Shown piece after piece: positions 7,564 through 15,962 of a stretch of 64,000 bases of DNA (its first letter is position 1; each line of letters starts with the position of its first letter). The stretch is from positions 1 through 64,000 of the forward strand of contig JANVYQ010000005.1 of the NCBI GenBank assembly GCA_030059675.1, read 5' to 3'. Both the position numbers and the translations under genes were made by a program. Under the pieces are notes generated by a model that was not told the origin of the DNA, made no database searches, and was given only the letters and a program-made list of their open reading frames with translations. The stretch is from Candidatus Pelearchaeum maunauluense (lineage in GTDB: Archaea; Thermoproteota; Nitrososphaeria_A; Caldarchaeales; Caldarchaeaceae).

Positions 7564-8745
7564 TTGAAGGTAGCCCTCGCATACAGTGGTGGGCTTGACA
7601 CAACCGTAGCTATTAGGTGGCTTCAAGAAAAGTATGGCGCGGAGGTCTATACCGTTACCGTTGATGTAGGCCAGGAGGAGGACTTTAAGGAGATTGAGGA
7701 GAAGGCTTACAAGAGCGGGGCTGTCAAACACTACCACATAGACGCGCGCCATAAATTTGCTGAGGAATATGTGGCTAGGGCTATCAAAGCAAACGCCCTC
7801 TATGAAGGCGAATATCCACTTTCGTCGGCGCTCAGCAGGCCCCTGATAGCGGAGGAGGTGGCAAAGATAGCTCTCCGGGAAGGCTGCGATGCTGTCGCGC
7901 ATGGCTGCACAGGAAAAGGAAACGACCAGCTTCGTTTTGACGCGACCTTCGCGGCCACAGCACCAGACCTAAAGATTCTAGCGCCAGTTAGGGAGTGGAA
8001 CATGAATAGGGAGGATGAGATAGAGTATGCGCTGAAGAACGGGCTACCGATAAACCCGCGTAAGAGCAGGTTTAGCATAGACGAGAACCTTTGGGGCAGG
8101 TCAATAGAGGCTGCTGAGCTGGAAGACCCCTGGACAGAGCCCCCCAACGAGGCGTTCAAGCTGGTAAAGCCACTTGAGGAAACACCCAACACGCCCGAAG
8201 AGCTTGTGATAGGATTCACAAGGGGGATACCCACATCGCTAAACGGCGAGAACGCCACAATGCTTGAAATCATAGGAAAACTCAACAAGATAGGAGGCCA
8301 ACACGGCTATGGCGTAATAGACCACATAGAAGATAGGGTGATAGGGCTGAAATCCCGCGAGGTATACGAAGCCCCAGCAGCCCTAATACTCATAAAAACA
8401 CACATGGACTTAGAGAAGATGGTACTGGGAAGAAGATACCTATCATTCAAACAACATATAGACAAGACCTGGGCAGAGATGATATACGGCGGACTATGGG
8501 CAGATCCACTCCGAAAAGCACTTGACGCATTCATAGACGAATCTCAGAAAAACATAACAGGAGAAGTAAGAATAAAGCTCTACAAAGGAACCATGCGCAT
8601 AACGGGAAGAAGAGCAGAGAGAGCAGCATACGCGAAGGAGATAATCACATACTCGCGTGAAAGCCTATTTGACCAAAAAGCGGGAGAAGGATTCTCAAAA
8701 CTCTGGAGCCTAGAAACAAGACTAACAACACTCAGCGAAAAATAG
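7564..8745 (+). CDS. argG: Argininosuccinate synthase
   Basis: A 393-residue ArgG, which joins citrulline and aspartate with ATP to make argininosuccinate. The N-terminal KVALAYSGGLDTTVAIRWL carries the ATP pyrophosphatase loop SGGLDT. GCTGKGNDQLRFD, WNMNREDEIEYA and SIDENLWGRS are conserved blocks of the family. It begins at TTG 7564 after an AAGGAGGT motif with normal spacing. No argH follows; the next gene is convergent. Length equals that of typical ArgG proteins. Confidence 0.97.
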   Translation: MKVALAYSGGLDTTVAIRWLQEKYGAEVYTVTVDVGQEEDFKEIEEKAYKSGAVKHYHIDARHKFAEEYVARAIKANALYEGEYPLSSALSRPLIAEEVAKIALREGCDAVAHGCTGKGNDQLRFDATFAATAPDLKILAPVREWNMNREDEIEYALKNGLPINPRKSRFSIDENLWGRSIEAAELEDPWTEPPNEAFKLVKPLEETPNTPEELVIGFTRGIPTSLNGENATMLEIIGKLNKIGGQHGYGVIDHIEDRVIGLKSREVYEAPAALILIKTHMDLEKMVLGRRYLSFKQHIDKTWAEMIYGGLWADPLRKALDAFIDESQKNITGEVRIKLYKGTMRITGRRAERAAYAKEIITYSRESLFDQKAGEGFSKLWSLETRLTTLSEK

Positions 8746-8765
8746 GCTTTATGCCTTACATTACT

Positions 8766-8807
8766 TGAGGTTAAGCGCTAGGACATATGCTGGTTATCTT
8801 AACCTCA
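8766..8807. terminator. Inverted repeat between argG and the GNAT gene
   Basis: TGAGGTTAAG (8766-8775) is perfectly complementary to CTTAACCTCA (8798-8807), with a 22-nt loop. It lies between the converging ends of argG and the acetyltransferase gene and overlaps the end of the latter. A role as bidirectional terminator or in mRNA 3'-end stability is inference; no long T tract follows directly. Confidence 0.35.
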
Positions 8808-9348
8808 TGATTGCTAAGCCTATTCTACTAATCTTAAAGCCACACTGCTTATAGAATCTAAGTCCAGCCAAGTTTTCTAAACCTACAATCAGTCTCAAGG
8901 TCTTACATCCCTTTCTCTTGGCTATTTCTCTCGCAAATCTCACAAGTCTTGTACCAACTTTATAACCCCGAAAGTTTTTCAACACAAAAATATCTTCAAC
9001 CCATGCAGAAGGGCCGCCATTAAATAGCCTATAATAGATTGTCAAATGCAGAAAACCTATAATCTTTTCACCAAGCTCAGCAACTATGATAAAATTATTA
9101 GAATACGCCGCTGTTTTCCACTCTTTAATATTTTTACGAATCTCATGTAAATCAAGCTCATCTGGAAGCCAAATTTCTGGCTCAGTTTCAATAGCCTCAC
9201 GACGAAATTCAAAGAGCTTTTGCCTATCTTTGACTCCTGCCACACGGATTTTGGCCCGTCTTATTGCCTTAGCTGGTTTGGAATCCTGAGGCGGACGCCT
9301 AGTACGTACAAAACGTTCATCTTCCTCATCCCATACATACCAAACCAT
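8794..9348 (-). CDS. GNAT family N-acetyltransferase
   Basis: A 184-residue GNAT protein that would transfer an acetyl group from acetyl-CoA to an amine. The first 30 residues are a basic, Trp-rich extension (MVWYVWDEEDERF). The fold then follows from IRVAGVKDRQKLFEFRREA, through EKIIGFLHLTIYY, WVEDIFVLKNFRGYKVGTRLVRFA (motif A, with RGYKVG as the pyrophosphate loop) to NLAGLRFYKQCGF (motif B). The substrate is not evident. The gene stands alone, convergent with argG and upstream of the tRNA pair on the same strand. Confidence 0.85.
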   Translation of the reverse strand: MVWYVWDEEDERFVRTRRPPQDSKPAKAIRRAKIRVAGVKDRQKLFEFRREAIETEPEIWLPDELDLHEIRKNIKEWKTAAYSNNFIIVAELGEKIIGFLHLTIYYRLFNGGPSAWVEDIFVLKNFRGYKVGTRLVRFAREIAKRKGCKTLRLIVGLENLAGLRFYKQCGFKISRIGLAIMRLR

Positions 9349-9453
9349 CCTGACTTTAATTTACAAATTAAACAAGTATAAAATCGTCTATTCTAGGAGA
9401 GTGTTTAAAGAATTAGCTATAATCCATACAATCCTTCCCAGATATGCGGCAGG

Positions 9454-9616
9454 TGGTGCGGGGGGTGGGATTTGAACCCACGAACCCCTTCTGCCCAGGC
9501 ATACTCTTCGGGACAGGAGCTTACCGATGCCGGGCCTGCGCATTCTCAGTCCTGCGCCGATAGCCGTTGCCCAGCAATGCTTGCTGGGCGCATTGACCAG
9601 GCTTGGCGACCCCCGC
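9454..9616 (-). tRNA. tRNA-Leu (GAG) with probable introns in three arms
   Basis: On the minus strand the ends pair as GCGGGGG/CCCCCGC, followed by discriminator A and an encoded CCA (9454-9456). The T arm GTGGG-TTCAAAT-CCCAC is canonical. An anticodon arm CAGGA/TCCTG with loop CTGAGAA (anticodon GAG at 9545-9547) forms only if about 24 nt (9519-9542) are removed next to position 37/38. The D stem GCC/GGC pairs only if about 34 nt (9559-9592) are removed; that insert holds a perfect 9-bp hairpin GCCCAGCAA-GCA-TTGCTGGGC. The variable arm CCC/GGG has about 16 extra nt (near 9490-9505). Without these inserts the length is about 89 nt, normal for tRNA-Leu. Exact splice sites were not fixed. Confidence 0.85.
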
Positions 9617-9643
9617 GCCCTACAAGTGATTCTGGTGTCTGGG

Positions 9644-9653
9644 ATATTTTATC
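9644..9653 (-). promoter_or_regulatory. TATA box of tRNA-Leu
   Basis: Minus strand GATAAAATAT, about 28-37 bp upstream of the tRNA 5' end, the usual distance for an archaeal tRNA promoter. Confidence 0.4.
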
Positions 9654-9676
9654 TTTAGTCATCCCCTCATGATAAA

Positions 9677-9751
9677 AGCCCCGGGCGGGATTCGAACCCG
9701 CGCTCTCCAGCTTACCAAGCTGGCGCTTTAACCAGCCTAAGCTACCGGGGC
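9677..9751 (-). tRNA. tRNA-Thr (GGT)
   Basis: A complete intronless cloverleaf on the minus strand: acceptor GCCCCGG/CCGGGGC with U73 as discriminator, D stem GCTT/AAGC, anticodon stem CCAGC/GCTGG with loop TTGGTAA (anticodon GGT), T arm GCGGG-TTCGAAT-CCCGC. CCA is not encoded, in contrast to the neighbouring tRNA-Leu. It lies 60 bp upstream of the tRNA-Leu gene on the same strand. Confidence 0.95.
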
Positions 9752-9778
9752 TGTGCTGTCGGTGGTTGTTGTAGCCTT

Positions 9779-9786
9779 CTTATATG
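9779..9786 (-). promoter_or_regulatory. TATA box of tRNA-Thr
   Basis: Minus strand CATATAAG about 28-35 bp upstream of the tRNA-Thr 5' end. Confidence 0.45.
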
Positions 9787-9884
9787 GATTAGGCAGTTTG
9801 CATGCGGGTGTGCTGGACTTTGCTTAGGTTTTTAGTCAGCAATCAGCGGTGTGGTTAATTGTTTTTGTCGTATTTTCTTGAAGG

Positions 9885-9891
9885 TTTATAT
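9885..9891 (+). promoter_or_regulatory. TATA box of the LIV operon
   Basis: TTTATAT about 26-32 bp before ATG 9917. The spacing predicts a leaderless mRNA that begins at or next to this ATG, which argues against the TTG at 9902 as start. Confidence 0.5.
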
Positions 9892-9916
9892 GTTTTAGAA
9901 CTTGTGCAACCGCTGG

Positions 9917-10639
9917 ATGCGCGCGGCTCCACTGCTTTCGGTAGAGAATGTGGTGAAGACATTCGGCGGCGTGAGAGCGCTGGATGGATGTAGCCTAACA
10001 ATCGAGAAGGGTGTATGTACTGGGATAATAGGGCCTAACGGCTCTGGGAAGACTACGCTGCTAAACGTTATAAATGGATTCCATAAGCCGGACAGCGGCA
10101 GGGTGTATCTCAACGGTAGGAGGATAGATAAGCTCCCACCAAGCACTATATGTAGGCTTGGGGTAGGCCGTGTCTTTCAGGTTACGAAGCTCTTTAACGG
10201 TATGACTGTTCTTGAGAATGTTATGGTGGAGGCTGTTTGGATGAAGAAGGATTTGGACGCGGTTAGGGAGAGGGCTCTGGAGTTGTTGAGGGATTTTGGG
10301 ATACCTCTTAGTCTGAAGGATGAGCTTGCTGGGAGGCTCTCTGGAGGCCAGCAGAAGTTGGTAGACCTAGCCCGCGCTCTCGTTGCTGACCCTGAGATAT
10401 TGTTGCTTGATGAGCCCCTGGCAGGTGTTCATGCGGCGATAAAGGAGAAGATTATGAAGATTGTTAATGAGCTGGTGCGCGGGGGGAAGACCTTGGTATT
10501 CGTTAGTCATGATATTCCCTCAATAATGAAGGTGGCTCAAGATGTTGTGTTTATGAGCGCGGGTAAAGTTCTCGTGAGGGGTAGGCCTGATGAGATTAGG
10601 TCGCATGAGGAGGTCATAACAGCTTATCTGGGTGTGTAG
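9917..10639 (+). CDS. livG: LIV-type ABC transporter ATP-binding protein (LivG-like)
   Basis: An ABC ATPase of about 240 residues for branched-chain amino acid or amide uptake. Walker A GPNGSGKTT, signature LSGGQQKLVDLARAL, Walker B ILLLDEPLAGV and H-loop FVSHD are all present. The N-terminal LLSVENVVKTFGGVRALDG and the GVGRVFQ block after Walker A are typical of LivG. The track starts at TTG 9902; I prefer ATG 9917 because a TATA box places the transcript start there. It is followed after 3 bp by a second ATPase and then two permeases, the normal LIV layout. Confidence 0.92.
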   Translation: MRAAPLLSVENVVKTFGGVRALDGCSLTIEKGVCTGIIGPNGSGKTTLLNVINGFHKPDSGRVYLNGRRIDKLPPSTICRLGVGRVFQVTKLFNGMTVLENVMVEAVWMKKDLDAVRERALELLRDFGIPLSLKDELAGRLSGGQQKLVDLARALVADPEILLLDEPLAGVHAAIKEKIMKIVNELVRGGKTLVFVSHDIPSIMKVAQDVVFMSAGKVLVRGRPDEIRSHEEVITAYLGV

Positions 10640-10642
10640 CTC

Positions 10643-11395
10643 ATGTTGCTGGATGTTCGGGACATCTATGTGGAGTATCAGCGGGATATTGAGATTTTGA
10701 GGGGAGTGAGCATATCAGTCAGAGAGGGCTATGTATCCTCGGTAATAGGGCCTAACGGTGCTGGTAAATCAACTCTGCTGAAAACCGTAATGGGCATACT
10801 CAAGCCGAAACGTGGTTCTATAATCTTTGAGGGTAAGAAGATAGAGGGAAAGCAGCCGAATGAGCTCGTCAAGATGGGTCTAACATATGTTCCTCAAAGA
10901 CGAAGTATATTCCCCCAGCTTACGGTTAAGGAGAATCTTGAGATGGGTGCATGGACTCTGCGTAAGAATGAGGGTGAGGTCAGGAGGAGAATGCGTGAGG
11001 TCTTGGAGCTCTTTCCGTCTCTTTCCGAGAAGATAAACGAGAAGGCGGGGCTGCTCAGCGGCGGCCAGGCAAGGATGCTGGAAATAGCCCGCGCCCTAAT
11101 GACAAGCCCCAAGCTACTACTCCTAGACGAGCCTAGCTTCGGACTCTCGCCACTAATGACAAACAAGGTATACGAAACCATAACAGACCTCAAGAAGACT
11201 GGAATAACTATACTGCTTGTTGACCAGAACCTTGGTAAGTGTATGGCGTTGTCTGACTATGTGTATGTCATAGAGCTTGGCAGTGTTCGTGGGGGTGGTA
11301 AGCGTGATGAGATGCCTGCGGATGTTAAGGAGATTATACGCCGCTGGCTGGAGGCTGAAGAAGGCAGGGAAGTTGAGAGTTTAAGCGCTGACTAA
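10643..11395 (+). CDS. livF: LIV-type ABC transporter ATP-binding protein (LivF-like)
   Basis: A 250-residue ABC ATPase. Walker A is GPNGAGKST, the signature is LSGGQARMLEIARALM, Walker B is LLLLDEPSFGLSP, and the LVDQN sequence sits at the H-loop position, as is usual in LivF. TYVPQRRSIFPQLTV is the Q-loop region of this family. It is the partner of the upstream LivG-like ATPase and would form a heterodimer on the cytoplasmic side of the permeases. The last 20 residues are an acidic tail. Confidence 0.92.
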   Translation: MLLDVRDIYVEYQRDIEILRGVSISVREGYVSSVIGPNGAGKSTLLKTVMGILKPKRGSIIFEGKKIEGKQPNELVKMGLTYVPQRRSIFPQLTVKENLEMGAWTLRKNEGEVRRRMREVLELFPSLSEKINEKAGLLSGGQARMLEIARALMTSPKLLLLDEPSFGLSPLMTNKVYETITDLKKTGITILLVDQNLGKCMALSDYVYVIELGSVRGGGKRDEMPADVKEIIRRWLEAEEGREVESLSAD

Positions 11396-11418
11396 CATCT
11401 TGAGAGGTGCTGGGTTGA

Positions 11419-12327
11419 ATGGTATTAGAACAGTTCTCCCTCCTTGCTAAAAACTGGCTCTTCATACAAGTCCTGGTCGGCGGTCTACTGCTCGGCGGCG
11501 TATACGCGCTGGTCGCGGCAGGGTTTACCATGATATTCGGCGTGCTCAAGATACTGAACATAGCGCATGGAGAATTCGTGGTTCTCGGCTCATATGTGGC
11601 GTATTGGGTCTTCATACTCCTCGGCATAGACCCTATTTTGGCAATAGCCGTAACACTGCCAGCAGCCGCTCTCTATGGCTTCGCAACCTACTTCCTAGCA
11701 ATTGAGAGCGTATCAAGGAAGGGGATAGAACCAACGATAGTGGCGAGCTTCGGCGTCTTACTAATCCTACAATCCTCGATGCTGGCAGCATTCACAGGAG
11801 ACCCCCGAAGCATAGTAACAGAATTCACTGGCGAGAGCTTGGTTTTCGGGCCAGTTATAATGCCCTTAACCAAGGTGTTGGCATTTACGCTGGCTGTGGC
11901 AGCATTACTTGTTTTGAGTCTCTTTCTTAATAAGACGCAGATAGGAAAGGCGCTCAGGGCGGTCTCTCAAGATGCTGAAGCCAGTATGCTTATGGGGATA
12001 CCAGCGCGGGCTCTTCAGCGGCTGGGGTTTGTGATAGGCGCCATGCTTGCTGGGCTTACTGGGAACGTGATAGCCATGGTATCTAGCTTCACCCCCACAC
12101 TTGGGCCAGAGTTTCTCCTAAAGTCATTCGTCATACTAGCCATAGTCGGCATAGGAAATGTACGGGAGGTCGTTATAGGCGGGCTCTTACTCGGAACGGT
12201 GGAGGCCTTCGGCTCCTTCTTCCTAGGCGCGGGGATGAGGAACGTGGTAGCATACGGCCTGCTCATAATACTGCTACTAATCAAGCCCAGCGGGCTTTTC
12301 AGCAAGGCTGAACAGAGGGAGGTTTGA
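11419..12327 (+). CDS. livH: LIV-type ABC transporter permease (LivH-like)
   Basis: A 302-residue membrane permease with about eight hydrophobic helices. GGVYALVAAGFTMIFGVLKILNIAHGEFVVLGSY at the N terminus is the LivH hallmark (the NxAHG segment), and the region ALRAVSQDAEASMLMGIPARALQRLGF is the cytoplasmic coupling loop that contacts the ATPase. It is the third gene of the operon, 23 bp after livF, and its stop overlaps the ATG of the next permease (TGATG). Confidence 0.93.
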   Translation: MVLEQFSLLAKNWLFIQVLVGGLLLGGVYALVAAGFTMIFGVLKILNIAHGEFVVLGSYVAYWVFILLGIDPILAIAVTLPAAALYGFATYFLAIESVSRKGIEPTIVASFGVLLILQSSMLAAFTGDPRSIVTEFTGESLVFGPVIMPLTKVLAFTLAVAALLVLSLFLNKTQIGKALRAVSQDAEASMLMGIPARALQRLGFVIGAMLAGLTGNVIAMVSSFTPTLGPEFLLKSFVILAIVGIGNVREVVIGGLLLGTVEAFGSFFLGAGMRNVVAYGLLIILLLIKPSGLFSKAEQREV

Positions 12328-13241
12328 TGGCCAGCCTAAAGCCACTACCGATAATAGCTATAGCTATTCTAGCTCTAGTACCCCTAGCCCCTGTTGACGA
12401 CTTCCTAAAGAGCATGGTCTTTCTCTTCATGATTTACCTAGCATCCGCCTATGGGTGGAATATTATCGGTGGTTTTGCTGGCCAGATAAACCTGGGCCAT
12501 GCAGCGTTCTTCGGGATGGGAGCATACGTTATGGGCCAGTCTCTACTAGCTGGTCTTCATCCCTATGTTGCGGTGGCTGTAGGCGGCCTCGCCGGGCTGG
12601 GAACGGCGCTTATCATGAGCCCCCTCCTAAGACTACGCGGGGACTACTTCGCCATAGGCACGCTAGGCTTCACCGAAGCCCTCAAGATAGCACTAGTCAA
12701 CATACATGCATACGGCTACTCCTTCCCACCAGACCCAACCCTAACATTCACCGCAAACTACTACTATGCATTAGCAATATTCGTGGCAGTAGCTTTTCTA
12801 AACTACCTTATACTCACGTCCAAGCTTAGATTCGCATTCATATCTATACGCGAGAATGAGACCTTAGCTTCAGCCAGCGGAATTGGAATCTTCAAGTATA
12901 AGGTTCTGGCTCTCTGCTTAAGCGGTGTGATGGTTGGATTAATAGGCGGGATATACAGCTACAACCTACTATACGTACAGCCTGAGCATGTCTTCGGGAT
13001 GGAATGGACACTAATCCCACTCTTCATCGTACTAATAGGCGGACGCGGCACTATAATAGGCCCGATATTCGGGCTGATGATCTATCTAGGAACATACTAT
13101 GCGCTGGGATTCTTACTTCCTGAGATAAGCCTTCTACTATTCGGATTGATGGTGGTGCTGGTGATGAAATTTATGCCACAAGGACTGATTGAGCAGGTCT
13201 TCTATGGGAGGCTTAACATGAGACGCAGGCTAATAATCTAA
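12327..13241 (+). CDS. livM: LIV-type ABC transporter permease (LivM-like)
   Basis: A permease of about 304 residues with about nine hydrophobic segments. YGWNIIGGFAGQINLGHAAFFGMGAY is the LivM motif, and SIRENETLASASGIGIFKYKVLALCLSG is the coupling loop. I take ATG 12327, which overlaps the livH stop and follows a GGGAGG motif, over the TTG at 12324. It ends the transporter operon and converges with the gene of the solute-binding protein; an AT-rich tract of about 40 bp separates them. Confidence 0.92.
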   Translation: MASLKPLPIIAIAILALVPLAPVDDFLKSMVFLFMIYLASAYGWNIIGGFAGQINLGHAAFFGMGAYVMGQSLLAGLHPYVAVAVGGLAGLGTALIMSPLLRLRGDYFAIGTLGFTEALKIALVNIHAYGYSFPPDPTLTFTANYYYALAIFVAVAFLNYLILTSKLRFAFISIRENETLASASGIGIFKYKVLALCLSGVMVGLIGGIYSYNLLYVQPEHVFGMEWTLIPLFIVLIGGRGTIIGPIFGLMIYLGTYYALGFLLPEISLLLFGLMVVLVMKFMPQGLIEQVFYGRLNMRRRLII

Positions 13242-13283
13242 AAAATAAAATAGATTAGTTTTTAGTTTGAGAAAGCTGGTTGT

Positions 13284-14726
13284 TTATCGCTCTTCCCAGG
13301 ATGGGAATGGATATACGAAGTCTGTTGTAGCCAGCTCGCGTGGCCAGACAATCTCCAACCTACCGTTCCGCCACTGCTGTATTAGCATGAGCTTAGCGCT
13401 ATCTTTCATCTTACCGCCCTTCTCAAAGGCTATACGGCCCATAACAGTCTCAAACTCACCGTTCTGTATGGCGTCTCTTATCTTCTCCTTGTCCAGCTCG
13501 CCAGCCATCTCAATAGCCTTAAAGAGTATTTGCGCAGAGGCGTAGTGGATACCGAGCAGAGTGGGCTCTCTACCTGTTTCAGTCTTATACTTGTCCACTA
13601 CATCCTTGCCCCGTGTGTATGGGAGGCCACCTTCATACGGTAGGTCTTTGTTCCAGATGAAGCTCGCCGTAACGTATTCTGCGTCTTCCTTAAGGTTGGC
13701 GCCAAACGGGCCTGTGGCTGTCCCTCTCGTGAATGCCCAGAGCTTGGGTGAGAACTTAAGCTCCTTGCTCACCTTAATCATGTTGATGGCATCTGGAGGC
13801 GATGGTATAGAGCCCACCACATCAGGGTTAAGCGCCTTAGTCTTGCTCACCAACGTGGTAAAGTCGGCCCCTGGCGTGTACTTCTCGCGGAGAACAACCT
13901 CATAACCAAACTGCTTCGCGTATGCCTCAAACCAGTTAGCGTTGTCAGCTCCCAAGTCTGAGGCCTCTTCCCATATCGCTATAGTCTTAGGCCTCTGGTC
14001 AGCGGGCAGGCTGTTCATGAACTCGAAGTATATCAGAACCTCGTCGCGCGCTAGGTGGAAGTTTGAGAACGCGTAGTTATATTTTGGTGGAATCCAAATC
14101 TTCTCTGTAGTCCCTAGGATGCCGACCATCGGCACTTTATACTTCTCCAACACAGGAGCTATTGCTAGGGCGAAGTGGCTTCCAGTCTGGCCGAGGAGTG
14201 CATCAACCTTATCACCAGTAATGAGCTTCTCAATATTGGTAACGTATGTTGTCACGTCGCTATTGTCGTTGTATATTACCAGCTTTACGGGTAGCTTGGT
14301 GTTGTATTTCTTGAGGAAGATTCCTCCCTCGCCGTTTATCCTCTTAACAGCCTCCTCCACCGCCCACTTCTGCTCTGACGCAAACCCGCTATATCCGCCA
14401 GCCAAGGCCAGGGATATTCCTATGAGTATCTCAGGCCGAGGCGGTGACTCGGCTACACCACCAACCGTAACAGTCTTCTCAACGGTCTCCGTAGCTGTTA
14501 CCGTAGTGGCTCCCCCAACAGTTACGGTTCTCTCTAGCGTCTTCTCTTGGGTTACCGTGGTTATCCCGCCTGGCGCTGCCTGTGTCCCTGCCAGATACCC
14601 GCCAGCCGCGCCCACCGCTATCCCAACAACACCCACAGCTATTGTTCCAATCCTACTTACGGCCGCGCGTCTAGATATCGTGTTGTCTTTCTGCTCTCTA
14701 TCCTTATGATATTCTTCTTCGTTCAT
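13284..14726 (-). CDS. livK: LIV-type ABC transporter solute-binding protein (LivK-like, secreted)
   Basis: A solute-binding protein of about 480 residues with an N-terminal export signal: a twin-arginine-like SRRAAVSRIG followed by a hydrophobic stretch GTIAVGVVGIAVGAAGGYLAG. A Thr/Val-rich linker with two TVTVGG units comes next, then the periplasmic-binding fold (ILIGISLALAGGYSGFASEQK.. onward) of the type I amino acid/amide binding family. I set the start at ATG 14726 because a TATA box lies about 30 bp upstream; the track start at 14798 would precede it. It is convergent with the LIV operon and is its likely ligand-binding component. Confidence 0.88.
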   Translation of the reverse strand: MNEEEYHKDREQKDNTISRRAAVSRIGTIAVGVVGIAVGAAGGYLAGTQAAPGGITTVTQEKTLERTVTVGGATTVTATETVEKTVTVGGVAESPPRPEILIGISLALAGGYSGFASEQKWAVEEAVKRINGEGGIFLKKYNTKLPVKLVIYNDNSDVTTYVTNIEKLITGDKVDALLGQTGSHFALAIAPVLEKYKVPMVGILGTTEKIWIPPKYNYAFSNFHLARDEVLIYFEFMNSLPADQRPKTIAIWEEASDLGADNANWFEAYAKQFGYEVVLREKYTPGADFTTLVSKTKALNPDVVGSIPSPPDAINMIKVSKELKFSPKLWAFTRGTATGPFGANLKEDAEYVTASFIWNKDLPYEGGLPYTRGKDVVDKYKTETGREPTLLGIHYASAQILFKAIEMAGELDKEKIRDAIQNGEFETVMGRIAFEKGGKMKDSAKLMLIQQWRNGRLEIVWPRELATTDFVYPFPSWEER

Positions 14727-14753
14727 AAGGCGTCGTAGCCTGACCTTCACTCG

Positions 14754-14761
14754 CTTATATC
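14754..14761 (-). promoter_or_regulatory. TATA box of the solute-binding protein gene
   Basis: Minus strand GATATAAG about 28-35 bp upstream of ATG 14726. It lies between the nitrilase-like gene and livK, showing that livK can be transcribed on its own. Confidence 0.45.
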
Positions 14762-14798
14762 TTTTACCAAGTTTAAGATGCTTAACCACGCATGTCAA

Positions 14799-15875
14799 TT
14801 ACTTCTTCCTTTTCCTTTCGGGTCTTGTCCATACACCCATCTCAAACATCTTCTCAATCTGCTTCTCGATGACCTTCTCGCGATACTCTGCGTGTTTATA
14901 CGGCTTCTGCTCCAGCCAGAGATTCTTCGGGTATATGGGCCGTTCATAGATTAGCTGGATGATCTCGGTTCTAAGGTCTTTCATCCAGTTGGCCCAGGGA
15001 GACCTTGACCTAAAGTCCCTAAGGGCGTCTATGTCTATTACTGCGGCGCAGTATGATGAGCCAGCGCCGTACTCGTGTTTTCCTATAACCCTTCCCTTGT
15101 AATCAACTATCATGGACTTCCCGCCAAAGGTGTCTACTGGGACTGGTGAGTCTACTGTTAGGTAGTATGTTCCCGTGTTGGGTGCGATGATGTAGATGTT
15201 GTTGTCTAGGGCGCGTGCTCTGTTCTGCACCTCCCAGAACTCGTTCTGCGTGTGTGGATGGGGGTAGCTGGGCCTATACACGACCTCTGCGCCATTCATG
15301 GCTAGGCCCCGTATGTATTCTGGGTAGGAGCCCTCGTTAGCCAGCGCGCATCCAAGCTTGCCTATCTCGGTATCAACAACTGGGAAGAAAGCTTGCAGGT
15401 TCCTTCCATGAATCTTAACCCACTCATCAAAGATGTCGTGTGGGCATACCGAGTGCTCAACAGGGAAGAGGGGGGAGTTCTTGTAATGACGTAGGATTAT
15501 CTTGCCGCGCGGGTCTATTATGAAAGCGTTGTTGAAGAACCTGTTGGGGAATCTCTCGTCTCGCGCCTTCGCCTGGGCTATGACATAACAGCCGTACTGC
15601 TTGGCTATCTCTCCCAGCAGGTCTGTCTCTTCACCAGGTATGTCTATGGCGATTGTGTTAGCATACTCCTCGTGGTCCATATCAAATACTTCGTCTGTGA
15701 AGCCTTGGAGAGAGCCTTCGGGTATTGCTATTAGCTTCACGGGTAGGTCTAGGCTGCTGAGCCATGTGGCGGCTGCTACGAGCTCCCTAATGTGCTCTAT
15801 GTTCTTCTTAATCTCCTCGCGTTTCCTAACACCCCACACTGTTGGAGAGAGACCAACAGCCATGTAAGGCTCCAT
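14799..15875 (-). CDS. Nitrilase/amidase-fold protein, nucleophile Cys replaced by Ala
   Basis: A 358-residue member of the carbon-nitrogen hydrolase superfamily, nearest to aliphatic amidases in layout. The Glu site (PEGSLQGF) and the Lys site (GKIILRHYKN) are visible. At the nucleophile site the sequence reads KLGCALANEGSYPE, which aligns without gaps with the amidase pattern KIGLIICDDGNYPE; the catalytic Cys position is Ala, while a different Cys lies three residues earlier. It may lack normal amidase activity or use another mechanism. It lies just upstream of the LIV binding-protein gene on the same strand, suggesting a link with amide uptake. A TATA-like box (CTTATATC) lies about 30 bp upstream of the start. 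Confidence 0.8.
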   Translation of the reverse strand: MEPYMAVGLSPTVWGVRKREEIKKNIEHIRELVAAATWLSSLDLPVKLIAIPEGSLQGFTDEVFDMDHEEYANTIAIDIPGEETDLLGEIAKQYGCYVIAQAKARDERFPNRFFNNAFIIDPRGKIILRHYKNSPLFPVEHSVCPHDIFDEWVKIHGRNLQAFFPVVDTEIGKLGCALANEGSYPEYIRGLAMNGAEVVYRPSYPHPHTQNEFWEVQNRARALDNNIYIIAPNTGTYYLTVDSPVPVDTFGGKSMIVDYKGRVIGKHEYGAGSSYCAAVIDIDALRDFRSRSPWANWMKDLRTEIIQLIYERPIYPKNLWLEQKPYKHAEYREKVIEKQIEKMFEMGVWTRPERKRKK

Positions 15876-15962
15876 ATCAGCTCAGCACACATCGCTAGAG
15901 AAGTGATATAAGCTTTCGGCAAAGACGTTTAGATTAATCTGATAGCTATTAGGGGTTGTTAT

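Noticed and set aside
9472-9672. 66-aa ORF over the tRNA-Leu
   Set aside because: Lies on the opposite strand of the tRNA gene and is explained by it.
14440-14560. Repeated TVTVGG-coding units in the livK-like gene as a DNA repeat element
   Set aside because: They are a Thr/Val-rich linker typical of exported archaeal binding proteins, not a mobile repeat.
13561-14709. Long plus-strand ORFs opposite the LIV binding-protein gene
   Set aside because: Shadow frames of the livK-like gene; low-complexity Ser/Thr/Val composition and no family features.
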